From NCBI GenBank assembly GCA_009691685.1, contig SIAU01000002.1, positions 1 to 64,000 on the forward strand: DNA of 64,000 nucleotides, in the 5' to 3' direction. Every line of letters starts with the position of its first letter. The stretch's first letter is position 1. The notes below the pieces were generated by a model. It saw only the letters and a list, made by a program, of their open reading frames with translations, made no database searches and was not told the DNA's origin. This DNA comes from Opitutales bacterium (lineage in GTDB: Bacteria; Verrucomicrobiota; Verrucomicrobiia; Opitutales; UBA953). Shown piece by piece: positions 55,895 to 62,496 of this stretch. The position numbers were made by a program, and so were the translations under genes.

Positions 55895-57049
55895 ATGCTG
55901 CAAACTCTACGTCTCAAAGCGGGCCCTCCGGCTCGCGTTCTTTTGGGTCACCCCTGGGCATTTCTCGGGGAAATAATTACCAATGGTCCATTACCTAAGT
56001 CAGGTGACTGTGTGGAGCTCCTTGATCTTAAAGGCCAGAGTCTCGGCTCAGGTCTCTGGAGTAGTAAGTCTCAAATCGCCTGGCGTCGTTATTCCCACCG
56101 ATTGGTTTCGTTGGATGGCCCGTTACTCGATGAACTGATTGTGGCAGCGATTCGCCGTCGTGCTAACAAACCTTTCTGTCGCCTCATTTGGTCAGAGGCG
56201 GATAATTTACCAGGCTTGGTCGTGGATCGTTACAACGATTTGCTTTCGGTGCAGGCTCTGACTTTTGGCATCGATCAACGCTTGCCCCAAATTATTGATT
56301 GTTTGAAACGCGAGTTACAACCTCGTGAAATCGTGATTCGCAATGATGCTTCAGTTCGAAAACTTGAAGGCCTAGATAATAGCATAACCACCGCCTCGGG
56401 TAACCCGCTCGAACCGTGCTGGATGAAGATAGGGGATATCGAAGTGCGCGTTGATTTAGTAGGCGGTCAGAAAACCGGAATGTATCTCGACCAAATCGAA
56501 CAGCATGCGCGCATCGCTCAATTAGCGAAAGGCCGTCGCGTGCTGGATGCTTTTTGTAATCAGGGTGGATTTGGCTTAGCCTGTGCGAAGGCTGGTGCTG
56601 TTTCAGTGCTAGGTTTAGATTCATCCGAAAGCGCAATTAAAGCTGCTCAGTTGGCCGCGGAGCGTAATCAGCTCAATGCGACTTTCGAAGTCGCCAATGT
56701 TTTTGATTGGTTTGGTGCTAATCGCGAAGTGACCTTTGATTTGATTATCTTGGATCCGCCACCCTTCGCCCGCAGTAAGGAGTCGATCGACGGAGCGATG
56801 CGCGGATATAAAGAACTTAATTTGAGAGCTCTTCGCCTGTTATCACCGAAGGGTATTCTTGCGACCTACTCCTGCTCGCATCGCATCTCCGATGAAATGT
56901 ATTTTGACGTAATAGAATCCGCCGCTCGCGATGCTCGTCGCCAGGCCATTCTGCTCGATCGTGTCTCGCAACCTTCCGACCACCCGATTCTCTTAAATTT
57001 CCCGGAAAGTCGTTACCTCAAAGGTTTTATTCTCGAAGTTCGGTCCTAA
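55895..57049 (+). CDS. RlmI-like 23S rRNA (cytosine-C5) methyltransferase
   Basis: 384 residues. The N-terminal PUA-like domain (LRLKAGPPARVLLGHPWAFL; LDLKGQSLGSGLWSSKSQIA) is followed by a central RlmI-type domain with SEADNLPGLVVDRYNDLLSV. The SAM domain has motif I RRVLDAFCNQGGFGLACAKA, ILDPPPFARSK and the Cys-containing YSCSHRI. RlmI methylates C1962 of 23S rRNA in E. coli; the target here is assumed by similarity. The start lies one base after the permease stop, so translation is coupled. ruvA follows 25 bases on. Confidence 0.9.
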   Translation: MLQTLRLKAGPPARVLLGHPWAFLGEIITNGPLPKSGDCVELLDLKGQSLGSGLWSSKSQIAWRRYSHRLVSLDGPLLDELIVAAIRRRANKPFCRLIWSEADNLPGLVVDRYNDLLSVQALTFGIDQRLPQIIDCLKRELQPREIVIRNDASVRKLEGLDNSITTASGNPLEPCWMKIGDIEVRVDLVGGQKTGMYLDQIEQHARIAQLAKGRRVLDAFCNQGGFGLACAKAGAVSVLGLDSSESAIKAAQLAAERNQLNATFEVANVFDWFGANREVTFDLIILDPPPFARSKESIDGAMRGYKELNLRALRLLSPKGILATYSCSHRISDEMYFDVIESAARDARRQAILLDRVSQPSDHPILLNFPESRYLKGFILEVRS

Positions 57050-57074
57050 TCGCTATTATTTCTAATCCGACCTT

Positions 57075-57674
57075 ATGATAGTTTCCCTTCGCGGTAAATT
57101 AATTGAAGCCACTGTGCTTCGCGTGGTGATTGAATCTGCCGGCGTGGGTTATGAAGTAAATATTCCTGTAACGACGGCCGAACGCCTACCTAAAGTGGGT
57201 TCAGAAATATTTTTATTAATCCATCATGCCTTTCGTGAAGATGGCCAAGCGCTCTATGGTTTCGCTGTTCCAGAGGAGCGTGATTTTTTCCGTCTACTCG
57301 TCGAAAAAGTTTCGGGGGTGGGTCCGAAATTAGCGCTCACGATTTTAAGTCGCCTTTCCTTGCCTGTATTGTGCGATGCGATTTCACGGGGTGACGTGGC
57401 GCTTTTATCTCAGTGTCCTGGTATTGGTAAAAAAACTGCTGAGCGTTTAGTCATCGAACTGCGCGATAAAGTAGGCGCTGGTTCCGGTACATCTTCAGTG
57501 GGTGCAAGTCTGCCCTCGGGTGTCCAACCTTCTGCGGTGTCCGATGCGGTCGCTGCCCTCATTGCTCTAGGTAATAAGGCCGTTGATGCCGATAAATCAG
57601 TGCGCGCTGCCGTACTTAAACTCGGCTCAGGCGCTACCGCAGATCAATTGGTGAAGGCTGCGTTGGGGCGGTAG
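57075..57674 (+). CDS. ruvA: Holliday junction branch migration protein RuvA
   Basis: 199 residues. Binds four-way junctions and loads RuvB. N-terminal OB-fold (MIVSLRGKLIEATVLRVVIE), two helix-hairpin-helix motifs (LVEKVSGVGPKLALTILSRL; LLSQCPGIGKKTAERLVIEL), a Ser/Gly-rich flexible linker, and the C-terminal RuvB-contacting domain (VSDAVAALIALGNKAVDADK). No ruvB or ruvC is in the window. An octamer-repeat element begins 4 bases after the stop. Confidence 0.96.
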   Translation: MIVSLRGKLIEATVLRVVIESAGVGYEVNIPVTTAERLPKVGSEIFLLIHHAFREDGQALYGFAVPEERDFFRLLVEKVSGVGPKLALTILSRLSLPVLCDAISRGDVALLSQCPGIGKKTAERLVIELRDKVGAGSGTSSVGASLPSGVQPSAVSDAVAALIALGNKAVDADKSVRAAVLKLGSGATADQLVKAALGR

Positions 57675-57678
57675 TAAT

Positions 57679-57857
57679 AATTGAGGGGACATGGGGGCAA
57701 GGGACGCGTGCGCTGCACGCGAGGGGACAAGCTGGCACGGTGACACGGGGACACGGGGAGATGCATTTACATTCTTAGGAAGGTTAGGGCGCGACTGCGT
57801 CGCGTCCATGCACTACCCCTTGCCAACTTGTCCCCTTGCCCACGTGTCCCCTCAATT
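57679..57857. repeat. Octamer-repeat element D, full inverted-repeat form
   Basis: Ends AATTGAGGGG and CCCCTCAATT are exact inverted repeats. Left to right: GGGGACAT, GGGGGCAA, the hairpin core CGCGTGC/GCACGCG (57705-57721), GGGGACAA, GCTGGCAC, GGTGACAC, GGGGACAC, GGGGAGAT. A 25-base spacer follows, then the second core GCGCGACTGCGTCGCG and an inverted array reading GGGGACAC, GTGGGCAA, GGGGACAA, GTTGGCAA, GGGGTAGT on the other strand. It contains every part seen in the other copies and fills the gap between convergent ruvA and dapB. Confidence 0.87.
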
Positions 57858-57860
57858 CGA

Positions 57861-58604
57861 TTACTTCAACCCTAACACATCTTCCATCGAATAGAGGCCG
57901 GCTGACTTGTCTTTAACCCAATGGGCGGCTCTGACAGCTCCACGTGCAAAGATTTCACGGTTCGCAGCTTTGTGCGTTAACTCAATGCGCTCACCTTCCG
58001 CAGCGAACATAACGGTGTGATCGCCTACGACGTCACCACCACGAATCGCATGAACTCCAATTTCATTCAGAGGGCGTTCACCGACTAAACCCTCGCGACC
58101 ATGCTTAAGGGCATCAGCCGCGAGCTTACGTTCTTCGAGTAAAATTTTGAGTAAGGTTTCAGCGGTTCCACTCGGTGCATCTTTTTTAAGACGGTGATGC
58201 ATCTCGGTGACCTCAATATCCCAGCGACCCGCTTGGCTTAACGCACGAGCGGCTTGACGAACTAAAGCGTTAAGAAGGGTAACACCGACGGAATAATTTC
58301 CAGCCCAAACCACCGGAATGCCTTTGATGGCTTCGGTGATTTGCTTTTTTTCTTCCGCGGTATGGCCAGTAGTTCCGATGATTAAAGGCTTTTTGTGTTC
58401 TGCACAAATTTTAGCTACAGCGAGAGTGACGGAGTGAAGTGAAAAATCGATAACTACATCGGCATTACCAATCGACTTCTTTAAATCGTCACCTTGATCG
58501 AGTCCGGCAAACACGTTGGCGCTTTCGCTGCTAGCAATCGCGGTGATGGCTTGGCCCATGCGACCTTTGGCACCATTCAATAAGATTTGGAGGGAGTGGC
58601 TCAT
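57861..58604 (-). CDS. dapB: 4-Hydroxy-tetrahydrodipicolinate reductase
   Basis: Second enzyme of the lysine/diaminopimelate branch. 247 residues. The Rossmann motif is LNGAKGRMGQAITAIAS, VIDFSLHS and IGTTGHTAEEKKQI hold the NAD(P)H site, and the catalytic/substrate motif is EMHHRLKKDAPSGTAETLL. AIRGGDVVGDHTVMFAAEGE follows. The ATG overlaps the dapA stop by 4 bases, giving a coupled dapA-dapB operon. Confidence 0.96.
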   Translation of the reverse strand: MSHSLQILLNGAKGRMGQAITAIASSESANVFAGLDQGDDLKKSIGNADVVIDFSLHSVTLAVAKICAEHKKPLIIGTTGHTAEEKKQITEAIKGIPVVWAGNYSVGVTLLNALVRQAARALSQAGRWDIEVTEMHHRLKKDAPSGTAETLLKILLEERKLAADALKHGREGLVGERPLNEIGVHAIRGGDVVGDHTVMFAAEGERIELTHKAANREIFARGAVRAAHWVKDKSAGLYSMEDVLGLK

Positions 58605-59527
58605 CGGATGGAAGATTTATAAGCATCTGCAGTGCTTTCGACAAGTTTACGATTCGCTTCAGACATCTCACAAAGCGGGAGACGAACTTCGGCCGACTGG
58701 ATGAGCTTATCGCGATGCATCAAATGCTTAACGGGCACTGGATTAGGCTCAACAAAGAGCACTTTGAAGATTTCGGCTAATTGATGATGCAGGACCTTGG
58801 CCTCAGCGAATTTCTTGGCTTGGACGAGTTGATTAAGTTTCGCGACGGGTGCGGGTAACCAGTTTGAGGCCACTGAGATAATTCCTTGTGCGCCCACTTC
58901 ACCAAAGGCGACAGTTAAGGAGTCGTCTCCGCTAAGAACTAAAAATTCAGGATCCAGTTCACGAACCAGGCGTGCCGCTTTCTCGACTTGGCCACCGGCT
59001 TCTTTAATGCCGATGATATTACGATGGGCTTTGCGCAGACGTACGACTGTTTCGACGGCGATTTCGATTCCGCAACGACCAGGGATTGAATAAAGCATAA
59101 TCGGCTTTGCGGTGGATTCTGCAAGGACTGAGAAGTGACGATAGAGACCCTCTTGGCTCGGCTTGTTATAATACGGAGCGACCAACAAAAAAGCATCTGC
59201 ACCGACTTCTTCGGCACGCTTCGTTAAATCGAGGGCTTCGGTGGTGGCATTGGATCCCGTTCCAGCCATGACGGGCACGCGACCAGCCGAATACTCAACC
59301 ATGCGTTGAATGACTTCGATGTGTTCGTCGTAGTCGAGCGTGGGTGATTCGCCAGTCGTACCCACAGAGATCAAACCATTGATTCCGCCGGCGATTTGAA
59401 AATCGACCAATTTCTTTAAATCATCCCAAGCTACTTTGCCGTTAAGGAAAGGAGTAATCAGCGCCGTATGTGCCCCTGCGTAAACTTTAGGGTCGTTGAA
59501 GCGAGTGGACTGGCTGGTGGATGACAT
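58601..59527 (-). CDS. dapA: 4-Hydroxy-tetrahydrodipicolinate synthase
   Basis: Condenses pyruvate and aspartate semialdehyde, the entry to lysine and diaminopimelate. 308-residue TIM barrel. INGLISVGTTGESPTLDYDE (pyruvate-binding Thr pair), VAPYYNKPSQEGLYRHF (catalytic Tyr), SIPGRCGIEI and the Schiff-base lysine in NIIGIKEAGGQ are all present. It precedes dapB with a 4-base overlap. A 176-base divergent region separates it from the hydrolase gene. Confidence 0.96.
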   Translation of the reverse strand: MSSTSQSTRFNDPKVYAGAHTALITPFLNGKVAWDDLKKLVDFQIAGGINGLISVGTTGESPTLDYDEHIEVIQRMVEYSAGRVPVMAGTGSNATTEALDLTKRAEEVGADAFLLVAPYYNKPSQEGLYRHFSVLAESTAKPIMLYSIPGRCGIEIAVETVVRLRKAHRNIIGIKEAGGQVEKAARLVRELDPEFLVLSGDDSLTVAFGEVGAQGIISVASNWLPAPVAKLNQLVQAKKFAEAKVLHHQLAEIFKVLFVEPNPVPVKHLMHRDKLIQSAEVRLPLCEMSEANRKLVESTADAYKSSIR

Positions 59528-59703
59528 CGTGCGTTGGGTCGACTAAAACAAACTCTTCAAAGCTTCGGCTGACAAACCAAAAGCCAGACTTTCACCTTAA
59601 ATCTGAAATATTCTCAATCGAATCGGCTAGTTTGGCATGCTTTGCTGTTGGGTGAGCGATTTGAAAATAACCATTGAGCAAAGACTTAAATCGGATTGGT
59701 CTG

Positions 59704-60489
59704 ATGTTCATGGCCAAAGTTTTACCATTAGCGGCACGTGAACTCGGCGGTAGTGGTTCACCCATCGTTATTTTACATGGTCTCTTAGGCTCATCGCGTA
59801 ATTGGCAATCTGCGGGTGTGGCTCTCGCGGCGAGTGGACATCGCGTCATCGGATTAGACTTACGTAATCATGGAATCTCTCCCTGGGATGATGATTGTAG
59901 TTACACCGCTATGGCTGAAGACGTTTACACTTTCTTGCAGTCCGAAAAATTAGATTCTGTTCATCTGGTGGGACACAGTATGGGCGGAAAAGTCGCGATG
60001 CGTTTAGCGTTCAGTTATCCTAAACTCGTGAGTCGTCTTACCATCGTTGATATTGCACCACGTTCTTACTCGGATCGTGTACGGGTAGAATTTACGGCGA
60101 TGAACTCGATTGATTTAACCAAGATTAAATCTCGTCGTGACGCGGAGAATCAACTGATGGATACGGTCACTGACTGGGGGATGCGTCAGTTCATTTTAAC
60201 CAATCTTAATAGTGATGAAAAGGGGGTGTGGAAGTGGACGGTTAATCGCGAAGCCCTCACGCAATCCCTTCAATCCATTCTCGATTTTTCGATTAATGAT
60301 AACGAGACTTTCAATGGCCCGACGCGCTTTATTCGCGGAGGTAAGTCGAATTACATCACGGACGCAGATACTATTTTAATTAAGAAACACTTTCCGGCTG
60401 CGGATTGGGTGACGTTGCCTGAGAGCGGACATAATCCGCACTTCGATTCTCGGACCGGGTTTGTGGATGCAGTTCTTAAAACTGACTAA
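59704..60489 (+). CDS. Alpha/beta hydrolase (YbfF-like esterase)
   Basis: 261 residues from ATG 59704; ATG 59710 or TTG 59674 are also possible. Oxyanion-hole region VILHGLLGSSRNWQSAGVAL, nucleophile elbow VGHSMGGKVAMRLA, and catalytic His in LPESGHNPHFDSRTG. The DLRNHGISPWDDD segment matches the YbfF/ABHD11 group of small acyl esterases. The natural substrate is unknown. It converges on the sulfatase gene across a good terminator. Confidence 0.88.
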   Translation: MFMAKVLPLAARELGGSGSPIVILHGLLGSSRNWQSAGVALAASGHRVIGLDLRNHGISPWDDDCSYTAMAEDVYTFLQSEKLDSVHLVGHSMGGKVAMRLAFSYPKLVSRLTIVDIAPRSYSDRVRVEFTAMNSIDLTKIKSRRDAENQLMDTVTDWGMRQFILTNLNSDEKGVWKWTVNREALTQSLQSILDFSINDNETFNGPTRFIRGGKSNYITDADTILIKKHFPAADWVTLPESGHNPHFDSRTGFVDAVLKTD

Positions 60490-60493
60490 ACAA

Positions 60494-60519
60494 AAAGACC
60501 TTCCGGATGGAAGGTCTTT
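60494..60519. terminator. Bidirectional terminator between hydrolase and sulfatase
   Basis: Perfect 11-base stem AAAGACCTTCC/GGAAGGTCTTT with a 4-base GGAT loop, between convergent genes. Confidence 0.9.
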
Positions 60520-60542
60520 GTTTGGAAGTATTTTGATGAGAA

Positions 60543-62360
60543 TTACTTCGTGTTGGCTTTGATCCATTCCTGTTCGCTGACATCGCTGCTCTTGTCGGCG
60601 TCATAACGAACGAAACTCTTCTCGGCTTTAGCGGGATCTTTTTTACGGACCGCTAAGAACTCATCCTTGGTGACTTTGCCGTCTTTGTTGGCATCCGCTT
60701 TCTTAAAGTCAGCAGACATTTGTTCTGGGGTTTTAACTTCAGCAGGTGCGGTTGTTGCAGGTGCGGTTGTTGTTCCACTGGCATTGACGCCACCAAACAT
60801 GGTATCTTCGTCTTTACTCTTGGCTGTAGTGTCGACGATTTTAGTTTTTTTACCTTTTCCGATAACGATGGCGTTTGGATTAGGTGCTGGAATGGGTGGA
60901 GGCAGGAATTTGGAGAGACGCTCAATCACCGCTTTATTCTCGGGCTTGTTTGCTAAGTTAACAGGCTCGGTCGGTGCGTTAACGTAATCGTATAATTCGG
61001 TGTCGTAAATTTTGTTATCTTCGATGCCGCGCCAGAGGATTAAGCGCCAGCGATCGTCGCGGATACTGTAGCCCATGATGTTGCATTTGCCGCCTTTGAT
61101 GAAGCCGTCTTTAACCGCAGGAGCTTCCTTATTTGCTTTTGGATATTGGCTCAGGGCGACTTCTTTAACCTGCACTGTCGGATTTTCTAGAACAGGGCGG
61201 AGTGATACGCCATCCACATCAGGTTTAGGTAATCCGCAAAGATCAGCGAGGGTAGGATACACGTCTACGAATTCGACTAAGGAGTCGGACTTCATATTGG
61301 CGTTCTTCATGTTTGGATAGCTGAAGATAAGAGGTACGCGATTATCTGCTTCGAAGTTGGTGTGCTTGCCCCACTCTTGGTGGTCGCCTAGTTTCCAACC
61401 GTGGTCACCCCAGAGTACAATAACGGTACTGTCCGCTAAGCCTTCTTTTTCTAAGGCATCAAGAAGAACACCCAGATTCGCATCGGCGTAACTAACGGCA
61501 GCGTAGTAACCGTGACGAAGTTGTTTGGCTAATTTATCGGGGATTGCGGTGAAATCTTGTTTTTTCTCGCGCGGAGGAATGTTGGTGTAAGAGCGTAACT
61601 CGCCGCTATCGCTATCGTTAGCGTAGACTGGAGAGCCCTCAGGATACTTGCTGCTGGTATCAGGCAATTTATCGGCATCATACATATCCCAATATTTCTT
61701 AGGGGAAACGAAGGGGAGGTGAGGTTTGGAGAAACCCACGGCTAAGAAGAACGGAGAATCTTTTTTCTTGAGTTCACCGAGAGTTTTCGCGGCGAGACGT
61801 GCGGTCTTTCCGTCGGTGTAAAAATCATCAGGCACATCGCCGGCTTCGAAGGCAGGACCTTTGACTTTTGCTGCACCGCTTTTTCGGGAGTTTTCAAGAG
61901 CTTGGCGACTTTCAGCATTCGCGTAGATTTCTGCTTCAGGAGTTCCCCAGGGTACAGACCAACCTACTGCATCATCGTAACCCCCGTGGAAAATTTTACC
62001 CATACCTTGAGAGAAGTATCCATTTTTAATGAAGAACTGTCCAAGGGAGACCGCGTTGGGCAGGGCCGTGCGGAAGTTTGTTTCTAAATCCCAGACACGT
62101 GTATTGTCGGGACGTTTGCCAGTCATGATAGACGCACGTGAGGGAGCACAAATGGATTGCTGGCAGTAGGCGCGATTAAAAACCATGCCGCGTTTAGCGA
62201 GACGATCAAAGTTAGGGGTCTTGATGGCAGTATTACCATAACAACTTAATTCAGGACGAAGGTCATCAATGGCAATAAACAGCACATTCATTTTTTTCTC
62301 CTGAGCACAAAGCTGGGCGCTGAGTAGTCCGAGGGTTATTAAGGTAAGTAACTTTTTCAT
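60543..62360 (-). CDS. Secreted type I sulfatase with C-terminal EF-hands
   Basis: 605 residues from ATG 62360, which gives the signal peptide KKLLTLITLGLLSAQLCAQ; the frame extends 16 codons further without one. Sulfatase domain: NVLFIAIDDLRPELSCYG (calcium Asp pair) and CAPSRASIMTGKRP, where Cys71 would be oxidised to formylglycine. Later HGGYDDAVGW, GFSKPHLPF and VIVLWGDHGWKLGDHQEWGK match iduronate-2-sulfatase-like S1 enzymes. A Thr/Ala/Pro linker (~520-545) joins two EF-hand motifs (DANKDGKVTKDEF; DADKSSDVSEQEW). It probably desulfates algal or host polysaccharide outside the inner membrane. Confidence 0.92.
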   Translation of the reverse strand: MKKLLTLITLGLLSAQLCAQEKKMNVLFIAIDDLRPELSCYGNTAIKTPNFDRLAKRGMVFNRAYCQQSICAPSRASIMTGKRPDNTRVWDLETNFRTALPNAVSLGQFFIKNGYFSQGMGKIFHGGYDDAVGWSVPWGTPEAEIYANAESRQALENSRKSGAAKVKGPAFEAGDVPDDFYTDGKTARLAAKTLGELKKKDSPFFLAVGFSKPHLPFVSPKKYWDMYDADKLPDTSSKYPEGSPVYANDSDSGELRSYTNIPPREKKQDFTAIPDKLAKQLRHGYYAAVSYADANLGVLLDALEKEGLADSTVIVLWGDHGWKLGDHQEWGKHTNFEADNRVPLIFSYPNMKNANMKSDSLVEFVDVYPTLADLCGLPKPDVDGVSLRPVLENPTVQVKEVALSQYPKANKEAPAVKDGFIKGGKCNIMGYSIRDDRWRLILWRGIEDNKIYDTELYDYVNAPTEPVNLANKPENKAVIERLSKFLPPPIPAPNPNAIVIGKGKKTKIVDTTAKSKDEDTMFGGVNASGTTTAPATTAPAEVKTPEQMSADFKKADANKDGKVTKDEFLAVRKKDPAKAEKSFVRYDADKSSDVSEQEWIKANTK

Positions 62361-62496
62361 TATTAAGAGTATCGTTAGGTTCATAGGAAACACCTCCAAG
62401 GCTAACAAGTTCCAAAATCGTGAAATTGGCTTAAATAGCCCAAATTTTCGGAATCTTGCTATTTCGATTGAGGTAACCTACCGATGGAGCAACTGC

